Shown here piece by piece: positions 42,913-54,329 of a DNA stretch of 64,000 nt (the first letter of the stretch is position 1; each line of letters begins with the position of its first letter). Source of the stretch: Zygnema cylindricum. Lineage: Eukaryota; Streptophyta; Zygnematophyceae; Zygnematales; Zygnemataceae. The position numbers and the translations under genes are program-made. The DNA is taken from contig JBBHKE010001612.1 of assembly GCA_037447655.1 (NCBI GenBank), positions 35,838 through 99,837 of the forward strand, in the 5' to 3' direction. A model generated the notes under the pieces. It was not told where the DNA came from. It worked only from the letters and a program-made list of their open reading frames with translations, and made no database searches.

Positions 42913-45900
42913 ATGGCCGCCGTCCCTTCCGCTGACGTGGCACCGCTGCTCAAAAGTCACTCCGATGACGTGGCACCCTCCAAAGAAACCCCACCCCACA
43001 AAACGACAAACCCTAAACCCGACAAAATACGCAAAAAGCCAGAAAAACCCCTCAAAAGCCTGATGGAGGAAACCGTACGGACGCTGGAGCAAAAAATCGA
43101 GCTCAACAAAAATCGGATCGAGGAGATCAAGGCGATATTGGATTCGAAATCGGCGAATCGGGCCGATATCGGAAAGGAGTTCCGGAAATTGCGGGATCTG
43201 TACGGATCGATTATGGTGCAGATCCGTACGGCGAATGAGGACAAACAGAAGATTTGGGGGGAGCTGAAGGCGGCGGGAGCCGAAGGAAAGGAAGGGGCGA
43301 GAGGTGGTGAAACCGGGTTTGGTGGGAATCAGGGTTGGTGGTGGTGCAGGCGCTGGGCGACGTGGTGCGTGCGCGGGTCGTCAAATAATGTTTTTTTATT
43401 TCTTTTTCGAGTTTATTTGATTTTTATTTTTATTTATTTATTTACTTATTTTGTAAGTGAGTTTTTTTGAATTTTTTGGAGTTTTTCTAAATTTGGACTG
43501 GTTTGATTTTTTTTTATTTTTTTCGAGTTTTTTTTGAGTGATTTTTCAGTTTTTTTCTTTAATTGTTATTATTTTTTACATTTTTTTATACATATAGTTC
43601 TATTTTGTATCCATGGGCGACAAAAAGCTTCAAGATTTTTTTGAGAAATTCTAGGTAACGACTTTTTGATTTTAGTTTTTTTTTTTTAATTCTTTTTAAT
43701 TGTATTTAATTCTTTTAGTATTTTTTTTTTTTTTTCTTTTTTTATCTTTTTATCTTTTTTTTCTTTTGGGTGTTTTACTTCATTTAGATAATTTTATGAA
43801 CCAAGAATAGTAATAAAAATGTTGATTATAGAATCAGTAATAACAACAACAATAATAATAATAATTATAATATAAATAATAATAATAATAATACTAATAA
43901 CAGTGATAGTCCATAATAGTAATTAAAACAATGTAGAAAACAGTAACATTTGGTTTGAATTTTTTTTTTAACAGACAAGTAATAATTAGAATAATATGGA
44001 TGTACAAACCAATAATATGAAAAATAACATTGATTTATTAACCAATAATAATAATAATAATAGTAATAATAATAATAACTATTATAGCAGTAACAATAAT
44101 AATGTATAAAACAATAATAATGTATAAGACAATAATAATGTATAAAAAATAATAATGTATAAAACAACAATAATGTATAAAACAGTAACATTTTTGAGGA
44201 ATGGGTTGTATTGGAACCGGGTCGAACTAATAATATGGCCGTGTAAACCAGAAATAATAGTAATAATAGTAGTAATCGTACACAATAGTAATAACAGCAA
44301 TGTTTAAAATAGTAATAATGAAAGTAATCGTAGTAATAATAAAAATGTATACAACTGTAACATTTTGATTAATGGTTTGTGAATTTTCCGATATTGGGAC
44401 CAGGTCGAACAAATCGATGAAGAGATTCGAAAAACCGAACACCGAATGCAACACTCGACTCTTCAACTTTCCGAAGAAAAAAAGTTGATACAACAAATCA
44501 AAGATCTCACGAAATCTCGCGAGATTGTGAAATCTTACTCCGACCAATTGGACGAAATTGCGGCCGACGAAAAAGCTCGAGAAGTTTACTTCGAAAGGAT
44601 TCGAAATAAAGATACTCTAATCAACAATTTAAAACAACAGGAGATTGAAAAGAGAGCAAAACTCGACGAAGCGAAAAGGAAAGAGTTCGAGCAACAATCA
44701 GAGTTCCCGGCTTTAGTACAAGAAAAACAGAAATTATACGAGGAATTTAATACATTACGAGCTCAGATAAAGACGGCGAAAGACGAGTTTTGGGCACAAC
44801 ATAAGGAGTGGATAGAGAACGATAAGATTTGGAGGGAACAACAGAAGGAGGAACAACATAAGGCGTTTCTCGAGAGAGAGGCTTGGAGGAAGGAGAGAGA
44901 GGAGATTAGAAAGAAGAGGGAGGCGGAAAATTATGTCGAACCTTTCACCGATGAGATTATTTTTTGTGACCAGTTGACTCATTACCTTCAAAAACTACAG
45001 GGACCGGTAGAAAGTGGGGAGGGAGGAGGAGGAGGAGGAGGGAAGGAGACAAAAGCCGAAATCGTGGCTCCGAAAGGTTTTGGACATATGATGGTTTCAA
45101 AAAAGGATAGAGGAGACGAGGAACTCGACGGTCTTTTCGGAGGAATGGGTTCAAAAAAAGGGAAAGGGAAGGGTAGAGGACCGAAACCGAAGCCGGAGAA
45201 AATCTCTCTCTCTCTCGATTCAGTAACTTCTTTTACTAAAGTGGGAGTTTCTCCCCCGGGTTCTATGTCGGAGGTACCAGAAGCTATTGAAAAGTTGAAG
45301 GGAAGGAAAGAACATTTTCAAAAACTTCAAGAAGATGAGAGAGAGAGGAGGAAGGCGGTATTGGAGGAAGGAGGGAAGGGAGGCAAGGGAGGGAAGGGAG
45401 AGGAGGCGGCAAAAACAGTAGATACTGTGGTTGAGGGAGTGGAAGTAGTCACAGAGGGAGGAGAGGTAAGTGAAGAGGGGAAAGAAAATGGAGAGGTTGT
45501 TGAAGACGTGGATGCTTTGAAGGAGGGAGAAAGCCCGGAAGGAGTAGAGGGAGAGGATTTGAAAATTGAAGGTGAAGGAGGGGATTTGAAGAAGACTGAT
45601 AGTGTTGAAGAGGTTCTTAAAGATGAAAGTGAGAGAGAAGTTCCTGTAGTTGAAAAAGGAGAGGGAGAGGAGAGAGAGAAGGGAGTGGAGGGAGAGAAGG
45701 GAGAGGAGGGAGAGAAGGGAGAGAAGGGCGAGAAGGGAGTGGAGGGAGAGAAGGGAGAGAAGGGAGAGAAGGGAGAGAAGGGAGAGAAGGGAGAGGAGGG
45801 AGAGAAGGGAGAGGAGGGAGAGAAGGGAGAGAAGGGAGAGGAGGGAGAGAAGGGAGTGGAGGGAGAGAAGGGAGAGGAGGGAGAGAAGGTAGAGAAGGGA

Positions 45901-45972
45901 GAGGAGAGCCTGGAAATACCAGTGGTTGAAGTGGCTCCAGTGGACTCAGAAAAGACAAGTGTAGAAACCTAA
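42913..45972 (+). CDS. BFR1-like coiled-coil protein with GEKG repeat tail
   Basis: Exon 1 starts at 42913; exon 2 is 44404-45972 (acceptor GACCAG|GTCGAA). A donor at 43389 (AAT|GTTTTT) keeps phase 0 and gives NNVEQIDEEIRK across the junction; 43368 is an alternative. About 680 aa. Residues ~45-130 and the first ~170 of exon 2 are long coiled coils (LMEETVRTLEQKIELNKNR; EEKKLIQQIKDL). The block VEQIDEEIRKTEHRM plus EEKKLI resembles the core of yeast Bfr1 and its relatives, and SLSLDSVTSF...VPEAIEKLKGRKEHF resembles that family's conserved C-terminal motif. Known for yeast Bfr1: a polysome- and mRNP-associated factor at the ER, also linked to secretion and ploidy control. The last ~170 residues are Glu/Gly/Lys low complexity. 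The assignment to the family is moderate; the tail is unusual. Confidence 0.72.
43800..44360. repeat. AAT-trinucleotide-rich intron with duplicated acceptor block
   Basis: Runs of AATAATAAT and ATGTATAAAACAATAAT fill the BFR1-like intron. A block GTAACATTTT-GAGGAATGG-TTGTATTGGAACC-GGTCGAAC at about 44184-44228 is a diverged copy of the true exon-2 acceptor region (44356-44412). In it the splice AG has become CG. Confidence 0.8.
45657..45905 (+). repeat. 12-bp minisatellite in coding sequence (GEKG)n
   Basis: Tandem GGAGAGAAGGGA and GGAGAGGAGGGA units encode GEKG/GEEG tetrapeptides in the BFR1-like frame. Because every unit is 12 bp and stop-free, a second forward frame (Arg-Glu-Arg-rich) and a reverse frame (Leu-Pro-Ser-rich) are also open; these are artefacts. 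Confidence 0.95.
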
Positions 45973-46309
45973 AGTAGAAAAGACAAAATTGTTTCGTCTT
46001 AAAGGGGAGAAATGAGTCTAAAACTATCTCGTATGAAGGAGAGATACGATTTATCACTTTCTCGGAACTTTCACAGTTTTGTCTTTTTTTAATATAAGGG
46101 GTTTTCGTCCTATTGCAGTTGACTACAGAGGCCTGAGAGTAGAGGAGAGAAAAGGGAAAATATAATTCTTTTTTTTGTTTTTTAGGTTTTTTTGGTTGGG
46201 AGTGGACTTAAAAACTTTTCAAAATGTTTATGAGACTTACTGGAAATTTTTTGAAACTTTTCGGGAAGTTTTTTAAATCTCTTTGGGAAGGTTTTTAAAT
46301 CAAGAGGGA

Positions 46310-46600
46310 AATTAAGAGTGAGAGGGAGAGTGCAGGAGTGAAAGAAAGAAAATGAGTGAGAAAAAGAAGAGAGAGGGGGGGGGGAGAGAGAGGAAAGGGA
46401 GAGAGAAAGGAAAGAATTTGAGAGAGAAAAACCGAGAGAGAGAGAGAGAGAGAGAATGTAGAGGAGAGCGCGAGAGAGAAAGAGACATAATGAGAGAGAA
46501 AGGAAAGGGAGAGGCAGAGAAAGAGAAAGAGAAAGAAAAAGAACGAGAGAGAGAGAAAGAAGAGGAGAGAGTGAGAGAGAGAGGGGAAAGCCATGTAGAA
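46310..46600. repeat. GA-rich tract downstream of BFR1-like gene
   Basis: Nearly pure purine run (GAGAGAGAAAGAG texture) 0.35 kb after the stop codon. Arg/Glu-rich open frames across it are compositional. The interval 46600-47100 shows nothing further. Confidence 0.9.
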
Positions 46601-47099
46601 TTTTTTCAATTTCGTGGCGGTAATATTCTCTTGTTTCTTATCAAAAATAACAGACATGTTATTTTCATTTTTTCTTTTTTTCTCGGTAGTAATATTTTAC
46701 AGAAATTTTAATAGATTTTTTTGGGCAATCAAATTTGAAATTTAGCTGAGATAATTTTGTGGTCATAAATGTCTTATTTTCCTTGGCGAGGAGATTTTGA
46801 GAAAATAGTATTTTTGAGAAACTGTTAAAATGGCCTTCTTTGGTTCTCCGTTACGGTTTTTTTTTTTTCCTCTTTAAAGATTGGCTTTTGGGCTCAATAA
46901 TAGCCTTTTACAAACTCCAAACAAACAAAAAAAGGCGATTTTTTTGGTTTTTTTTTTTTTTTCTCCTTTCCGTTTTTAAACAACTAACTGTGAATGGTCA
47001 CGTGATGGAAACGTTCCGTTTTCAAATGGTGTACAAGCAGGCTAGGTAATGTTGACTGTATGGTATTGAACCTCTTTATAAAAATAAATAGACACACAC

Positions 47100-47345
47100 A
47101 CCTTTGTACACTTTGCTTCTCATCCTCTTTGTCTCCTCTCTCTCTCTCCTGCTCCCTCTTTCCCTCTCCTCCCCTTCCTCGCTTCTCCCCTCCCTCTCTC
47201 CTCTCCTCCCTCTCCTTACCTCCCTCTCGCCCTCTCGCCCTCTATATATACTCATGATGTGTACACTATTATCTAGTCCAGAACTGAATCCTAGAAGATT
47301 TAATACCCCTCCCTCCCTCCCCTCCCTGCCTCCCTTTCTTTCTTT
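47100..47345. repeat. CT-rich tract
   Basis: Pyrimidine-rich stretch (CCTCTCTCCTCTCC texture) of the same kind as at 11395 and 32341. No gene. Confidence 0.85.
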
Positions 47346-47690
47346 TCGCACTCTTGTGTGTTATTAAAACACAATGACACTAATATTGCTATATACCGTT
47401 AATACCGTTAATTATATAATAGGTAAAAATTGTAGTTTCGTCTCTTTTTCTCCCTCAAAATTTCTTACATTCAAAAACCGGTCCCGTGAGGGAAAAGAAA
47501 AAAAGGGATCTTAAGGATAGACACTCACAATTTCCTTCATAAGTTTGGACAGAAAAAAGGGCGTGGAAATAAGAACACAAAAAGAGGACGTCACTGGTTC
47601 CTCTCCCAATTTCCCTCCCTCCTCTTCCCCCTTTACCCCCCTTTACCCACTCTCATTCCCCCTCGCCATCTGTTTTAGCAATCAACTTTA

Positions 47691-48275
47691 TTAAAAAGTG
47701 GGATGGTAAACCATTTGAGATCCTGGGAACAAAAAGAGGCAACACTGCTAAAACTGAAAAACACTAAAACTGCAACACTACATGTGAAGGGAAGCAAACA
47801 AAAGGGATAAGCATGGCAAAAGCAAAGAACCCACAAAAAAAAAGGATAGATAAAACAACGACACCCAAAGTAGCAACAAACACCTAAGAAAAGCCCAGAA
47901 TGCGAAAACCAAAATGACCCAACTAAACAAAACAGCAACAACATAAAAACAACAACAAAACACCAATCAACATAATAACAAACAACATAACAACAAAAAA
48001 AAAACAACAACAACAACAAAAAACAAAGAAGAACAATAACAACAAAAAAAAAAAACAACAACATAACAATAAAAGAACAGCAACAATATCAACAACAACA
48101 ACTACAACAAATCTACAAAAAGCAACCTTGTAAAGTCCCCAAATCTCGGAGCACGAGGAGGGAGTTCTGGAACACGCCGACGATCCATAACTGCAATAGA
48201 CGATCGAAGGAGGATAGAAACTTGCACTCGTTGTAAAGCCACAGATAAACGTTGAAGATAAGAGATGTAATTTCT
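47691..48275 (-). mobile_element. 5'-truncated copy of RLE-type LINE
   Basis: Minus-strand translation near 48110-48270 gives YLQRLSVALQRVQVSILLRS and AVMDRRRVPELPPRAP, matching the last ~60 codons of the larger copy (49000-49145). The shared 3' end is marked on the + strand by ATTAAAAAGTGGGATGGTAA (47691) against ATTAAAAAGCACGATGGTAA (48763). Only the C terminus and the 3' UTR remain, the usual result of incomplete target-primed reverse transcription. Confidence 0.85.
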
Positions 48276-48762
48276 AAATGCTTTCCTTTGATCCAATGGC
48301 GACGTTAGATCAGAATTGTGCCCCCTCTCCGTGTCCTTCTCCCTCTCCTTCTCCCTCCCCCTCTCCCATCTCCTCAACCCAAATCTTACAAACACAACTC
48401 TATAGGTTTACAATGCCCTGGGTGTTTGACTTATTTTGTGGGCGAGGTCAGGTAATCCCACCATACAAAGAGTTCACCGATTTGTAGCCTTTAACAGTCT
48501 TCCCTCGAGTACCCTTCGTATGTTTTCTTTTCTAGCCTTTTTTGTTTAGTGGCTATGGGCTAGTGGTGTATTGGTAAATTCTTTATTGCAATAATTTTCT
48601 TGACGATATATCGATCCAACATATTCATTATCTGCAAGTAAAAAAAGGGTACATATCGATTATCCGGGGTCAAAAAAAAGGTACATGTCGTTTATCAGTG
48701 GGTCAAAAAAAGGTACTTGTTCATTATTAGTGGGTCAGAAAAAAAAAAAACTTGCAGGATAA

Positions 48763-51700
48763 ATTAAAAAGCACGATGGTAAACCATCTGAGTCTGGGGG
48801 TACAAAAGGGGTGGCATGACCAACACTGAAAAACAACAATAATAAAAAACAAAAAGAGCGACAAAAACACACCCTAAAAAAAGGAAGCAACAACAAGGAA
48901 AATAAAAACACCCTAACTCAAAATGAAAAGCACGGCAACTCACAAAAACAAAAATACAAACCCCAACCCCAACCCTAACTCAATTAAATATCTACGAAAA
49001 ACAACCCCGTAAGTCCCCCCAGCCCGGGGAGCACGATGAGGGAGTTCCAGAGCACGGCGACGATCCATAACCGCAACAGTCGATCGGAGGAGAATAGAAG
49101 CCTGCACTCGCTGTAGAGCCACAGATAAGCGTTGACGGTAAAAAGAAGTAAGGACCGAAGGAGGAGGGCTCCCAGGTCCTCGACGCTCGAAAGCACGACG
49201 AGCACAAGTACGGAGAAACTCGTCCAGTGCAACACCCAAGCAACCAAAGATCTCGACCGCCATCAGAATAAAGCCATCCATAGGGTCCCGGTGGGCATAA
49301 TCACGCTCCTTCGCCTTAGCAGCGTCACGAGCTGCCACCCAAAGATGTCGAGCCGCCTGACCAACAACTGTAGCTGAAGTAGGGTTCGCCAGAACAATAT
49401 CACCAAAAATGCGACAGGCACCATCAAGCAGAACAACATCGATCCGACGCGAGGGAATAATATGAGAAACCTCTCGACGCACAGAAAACCCCCCTTCTGA
49501 AGCGATAGTGGCAACGGTGTCTCGAATAGTGTCGTGCGCCTGGATCAAATCTCCCCTATGGGAGCAACGAAGCAAATGGACACCATCGGCCCCCAAGACA
49601 CGACCACATGCACAAACAAGGGAGCCAAGTAAAGGAGGATGGGGGAGGCCAAGGCGAAACCGAAGGGCGGTGGTGAACTGAGCTGGTGAGAATCGGAGAG
49701 TGGACAAAATAGGTGTGGCAAAAAGCCAAGACCCAGAATCAAGTCCGCCACAATAGAGAAGACGGGCACGAGAAGAATCGGAGGGAAGCGCCTTGAGAAG
49801 CTCGGATTTAATGGTGGCGACAACCCGATCGGAAATAGATTCCTGGACACGCTCAACAGATTTTGTAACAAGGGTCGAGAAAATCGGCACATCCACAAGG
49901 GAATGGGGAGGAAGAGAACGTGACGCGTCCAATAGAGATCGTTGGAAGGCGAACACACCATCTGAAACTCGGGGGACTCGGGGGATAACAGTAGCTAGAA
50001 CGGGGGTGTCCCCAGCCAAGAAACGGGAAACAAGAGTAGAGGCAATAAGAAACCAACTTCCCAAATAGGCAGCGGGAGCAACACGAGGGGTCGATAACAG
50101 ACCCAACCCCCCAGTTGAGACAGGGAGGGATGCCTGAATGCGAGCCGATGGCCCAGACTCGCGATCGAATGCCCGCGACCTAACAAAGTGTGGAGGACTT
50201 CCATGAGGCCATCGTCAAAAGCCGAGAGAGAGGAGACAAATGTCGAGGTGGGAGGGGAAGTACGAGTGAGGTAAGAAGGGCGGTGGGGAAAACACCTGGT
50301 TAACATAGCAAAAGCAACTTGGGGATAGCGAAGGTGAGGAAGGTCGTCCACTTGAGCTAGATCTGTCTATAAAGCATCATCAAGGAATTGGGTCACGAAA
50401 AAATCCGAACCAAGGGGGCAACCTAGCACACGAATGCCATCGCAGGGAGAAGGGGTTTGAAAACCAGGAGGGGTAGTAAACGAAAGTGGAATATCCTAAG
50501 GAGACCAAATAACACACTTCGATGGCTGAACTAAAAGGTTGAGTTCGGCTAAACGCTCCCTGAAAAAATCATATGCCAACTCGACTTGTTCTCTCGGCCC
50601 AATAATGTGCGTATCATTTGCGACCAAAGGGAAAAGGCAAGAAGGGAAGATAGCTGCGGAGGTACGAAGGGCCCGGTAATGGGCAAGGGCGAACAAAGGG
50701 CCGCCGAGAGGGTCACCTTGGCGAGTGTCAGTAGCAGAGGAGAAAGGAATAAGATCACCATCGGCCGAGAAGGAAAGGATGCTTGCAAAAGAATAGAAAG
50801 CCCTCACATAGGGGAATAATTGGACAATCAGAGATAGAGCCGCCATAAGCTCTGAAAAAATCACGTTCCCATCCACCGTATTAAATGCATTAGAAACGTC
50901 AACTTGAAGGACCAACTAATGCGGATGTACATCCAACAAAGCCCGAATCCTGTAGACCACGACCTCACAACCCCCACTCGTGGCCACTCCAAACTGATGA
51001 TGAGAGAAGTAATCATCGAAAGCTGCTTGGAGCTAGAGACATATCGCACGAGCCACCAATCTATATAAAACCTCTCCCACGGCGATAGGGCGAATCCCAC
51101 CATTAGGTTTGGCAACAGCCTCAAGGCGGGACGCCGTGAGAAGATCACAAATCCGAGGGGGAACATCCCCACTAGTAATAAGGGAACATACTCGAAAATA
51201 CACATTGAACCCCCGGGCACCCGATTCAGGGGGCAAAACATCGCGAAATAACTCATATACTGTGCCCGAGGGGCACCCTGCTGAAAGGTGAGGAGAAGAG
51301 CTAAAAGCCTTAATGAAAACCTCCCGATCCAAAGTAAAACTCTCAGAAGGCTCAAAGGTGTGGATGGAAGGGGGTAAAAGGGAAGGGGCAGGGGGGTGGA
51401 GAGCTCGAATGACCTCAATAGTAGAAGAAGATCCGGGGGCAGGGGTGAATGGCTGTAGGGCCCGAACCGCTCGAGAAAGCTCACCAACTCGGCCTTAGTG
51501 AATTGCTCGACGATAAGAGGTCGGGACATCCGATGGCCTAGGTGGTCGACGTGATATGAAAGAGGTGCTCGATACCCGATCCTCATGCTCGGCGTGGAGG
51601 GACTTCCAGTCACCACGAAGGAATCGGCGACAACGCGCCATAGTTTCTCTAGCCCCACTGCCCCCTCCACGACCTGGAAGGACTAGCACCCAGAGAGAGA

Positions 51701-52156
51701 ACATAAGAAGCAGGTGCCAAGGAGCAATGTCCGCCGGGTTTGAAGAAATGTGGGACAAGGGGAGGTGGAGGGCATCTTGTACTATTGTCTTGACGACCAT
51801 AGGAATACGGGTGTACAATCGCGGGCGGGGGGCTCCCAAATCATAAGCTCCCAAAACATCTAACTCACGTACGAAATTCCAATCCTCATCTATGGGGCCG
51901 GACGGGAGTGTGGTCGACGAATTCCAATCCTCATCTGTGGGGCTTGACGGGAGTGTGGTCGACAATGATTGAGGAGAGGTGATAGACAAAGGACCACCGA
52001 GGGTTATACAATGTCAACAACTCCGTGTATGAAGGGAAATGCCGGCCCCAGCGTCAAAAAGGTTGTGACACCAGGACATTCCAAACGCCTCGAAGGTTTA
52101 CGAGGTTTGGGCGGAGGTGGGGGAGGGAGACGGGAATAAGAAGGGCTTCCGGACAT
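48763..52156 (-). pseudogene. LINE reverse transcriptase with RLE-like C terminus, decayed
   Basis: A single protein can be followed from an ATG at 52156 to a stop at 48940-48942, interrupted by at least four in-frame stops (near 51495, 51025 and 50910, plus one before 51989) and small shifts. Landmarks: RFLRGDWKSLH (N-terminal region); VLQVDVSNAFNT (RT domain with catalytic Asp); TRQGDPLGGPLFAL; VANDTHIIGP in place of xADD, so the first Asp of the pair is Asn (codon 50616-50618). The C-terminal part has CACGRVLGADGVHLLRCSH, a CCHC-like finger, and RRIDVVLLDGACRIFGDIV, which fits the PD-x(12-14)-D pattern of the restriction-enzyme-like endonuclease of R2/CRE-type LINEs. 48763-48939 is the 3' UTR. 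Role when intact: target-primed reverse transcription. This copy should be inactive. Confidence 0.85.
51876..51965 (-). repeat. 45-bp direct duplication in LINE N terminus
   Basis: Two copies of a 45-bp unit starting ATTCCAATCCTCATCT (51876 and 51921). They encode a 15-residue repeat containing TTLPS and DEDWN in the LINE protein. Confidence 0.9.
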
Positions 52157-52299
52157 GGTTAATAAGTCAAAGACGACATGGGAATTGGGAGGGTGAGAGG
52201 AAGAGAAAGCGTGGGAGAGGAAAATGAACCATGTGGGATGGATGGGGAAATTGGTAGGAACCAGAATGTAACATAAAGTTTGATGCCGGAAAAGAAAGG

Positions 52300-52524
52300 G
52301 GCGGGGGGAGTGGGGGGGGGGGGGGGTGGGGAGGGAGTGTGGGAAGGAGAGGGTTCAAGAATCGGTTTTGGGTGTGTAAGTGGTATAGGTGAGGGGGTGG
52401 GGGGGGGGGGGGGTGGTGGGGGGGGGTAGGGGGGTGAGGGTAAAGAAATGTTTGTTTGTTTTTTTTTTTTTTTTTATTATTATTTATTTATTTATTTATT
52501 TATTATTATTATTTTTTTTTTTTT

Positions 52525-52558
<34 letters not shown>

Positions 52559-52620
52559 TTTTTTTGTTTTTTTGTTTTTTGTTTTTTTGTTTTTTTGTTT
52601 TTTTTTTTTTTTTTCGAGTG
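52300..52620. repeat. G-rich then T-rich homopolymer block
   Basis: G runs at 52310-52331 and 52394-52437 separated by single T or A bases (G-quadruplex-prone on the + strand), followed by ~150 bp of T-rich sequence with TTTTTTG spacing. It lies upstream of the LINE start codon on the minus strand, in its presumed 5' UTR. Confidence 0.85.
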
Positions 52621-52922
52621 ATTATGTATGTGTTTTTGTGTGCACGTTTGTGCGTATGATTTTTGGAACTAACTATTTGGGGGGTGGAGAATCAAGCCAT
52701 TCTTGGGTAGAGCAGGGGAGCTAGTGATGACATAGGGGGGTCACACCTGTGGTTTCGCCAATGTGCGTGTTGTTGACAGCGGCCGCAGGCTAGATCCGGA
52801 GGTACATGGTTACCGGGAGGATGTTCTGTCGCGTAATGTAGGAGGAAAAGACAAAAATGTAGGAGGTCAGAAAAAGGTACATATCGATTATTAATAAGAG
52901 GCTACCGATACACAACACCACT

Positions 52923-53971
52923 AGCGATTCAAAAGGTTGGCCCAATGGGATGACGTCTGTTTTTTTTTTTTTTTAATCGATTGCTGGGAAAGCGTAACCT
53001 TTTGTTTAACCATCTAAGGGTATGTCCCCATGTACTTGTAACTTAGCGAACTTACTTTGTATTTTAGCGCGGATCCGGCAGACCCGCTTTTCAAGTGTCC
53101 CTATGTGTAAGAACGTATCGTAAGTTACGTTTGTGACGATTGTATACGTCGACAATACCTGTGACGGTTGTTAACGTCTACAATCTGTGTTGTCAGGCGT
53201 TATTATTTGGAACTGCCTGTGTGACGTCGCATGTCTTACCGTGACATTGTAGACGTACCGCCTTCCACCCTGTACCGTTTCACGGTTTGAAGAAGTTGCA
53301 ATTTGCCTTTGCGTCTCCTGTCCGGTCGACGTGAAATGGCATCGGAATTTCGAGACCCCTGCAAAAAAAAAAATTGTACTGGACGAAAACGGACAAAACC
53401 AAACATATTGTGTAATTTTCTTTGTCGTATTAAATGCAAACGGGCAAAACATAGCGACTTCCGTACTTTCCTTTGTCTTTGAAAATCGTGTGAAATACTT
53501 CGAAAATTACGGCACGTGCGAATATGTGTTCCTATTTGTTTATGTAAAATCCCTAGTTTTAAAATACATCGCGCATGTGTTTTAAAGATAAGGTTGAAGA
53601 TGACGTTTTTTGTCGTAGAAGTGGGTCGAAAAACACAAGACGACAATTTTTCTTACATCCTAAGTTCGAGGGTGACGCAAATTGTACTCTACAATTTTGC
53701 GATTCCTTCGTACGGTTGGAACTTATGCAGTACGACGCTAAGTTTTACAGGAAAACGACAAAAAAAAACCCTTACTTATGACACGAGGACACACCCTAAG
53801 CCTGTTGCTTGGTTCCATACTGTCTCCCTTCCTCGTTCTCTCCTCCTTTCAGTTTCAAACTCCCTCACCATCTAAAGTCGTTAGTTTGTTAGAGTACCCT
53901 TCGGGCTCGAGTTTGTTTTCGACTTAAATTCTTGACTTTCCCCTTCAAATTCAACTGCCCCATGGAGACTA
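52923..53971. other. Intergenic, no recognised gene
   Basis: Overlapping open frames on both strands at 53170-53875 have no recognisable domain and contradict one another. A repeated phrase GTGACG(A/G)TTGT-A-ACGTC-ACAAT occurs at about 53130 and 53163. Otherwise I see nothing. Confidence 0.4.
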
Positions 53972-54329
53972 CATCGTGAATCGCTTGTAGTGTTAAATGT
54001 TTTTTTTCCCACTTAAAACATCTTTTCTCCGTGCACACTTGTCGGATTTTCATTCCGACAGTTCCGATTGAAAGTTGAGATTCTCACCTTCCGATTGGTG
54101 TTCTCCAATCATAAACCAGACATGTGTGCACAGAGAAAAATTGTTTTAAGTGAGTGAAAAATGTTTTAAGTGAGAAAAAAATGTTTTAAATGAGAAAATA
54201 ATGTTTTAAGTGAGAAAAAAATGTTTAAAGTGAGAAAAAAATGTTTTAAGTGAGAAAAAAATGTTTTAAATGAGAAAAAAATGTTTTAAGTGGGAAAATA
54301 AGCATTAATACTATAAGTGATTCACGGTG
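53972..54329. mobile_element. TA-family MITE with tandemly expanded arm
   Basis: Left arm CATCGTGAATCGCTTGTAGT then CACTTAAAACATCTTTTCTC; centre with TCTCACCTTCCGATTGGTGT; right end ATAAGTGATTCACGGTG. The left flank is TA and the right flank TT. Within the right arm the unit ATGTTTTAAGTGAGAAAAA (19-20 bp) is repeated about nine times (54140-54300), an expansion of a piece of the inverted repeat itself. Confidence 0.85.

Larger units (their letters stand above)
48562..52922. mobile_element. hAT-like MITE ends surrounding the LINE
   Basis: The left end TAGTGGTGTATTGGTA (48562) and right end TACCGATACACAACACCACTA (ending 52922) are of the hAT-like MITE type. Interior flanks share GGTACATATCGATTAT on both sides (48650 and 52877), as in the 25651 copy. 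The LINE between them apparently inserted into such a MITE. The outer 8-mers (CTATGGGC and GCGATTCA) do not match, so either the target duplication is lost or the two ends are from different copies. Confidence 0.5.

Noticed and set aside
45617-46057. Reverse-strand Leu-Pro-Ser and forward Arg-Glu open frames
   Set aside because: Shadows of the 12-bp GEKG minisatellite.
48994-50106. In-frame TAA/TAG/TGA in the LINE as evidence for a non-standard genetic code
   Set aside because: The intact host genes use standard stop codons. The LINE stops sit at differing residues (Trp, Arg and other codons), as expected for decay by point mutation.
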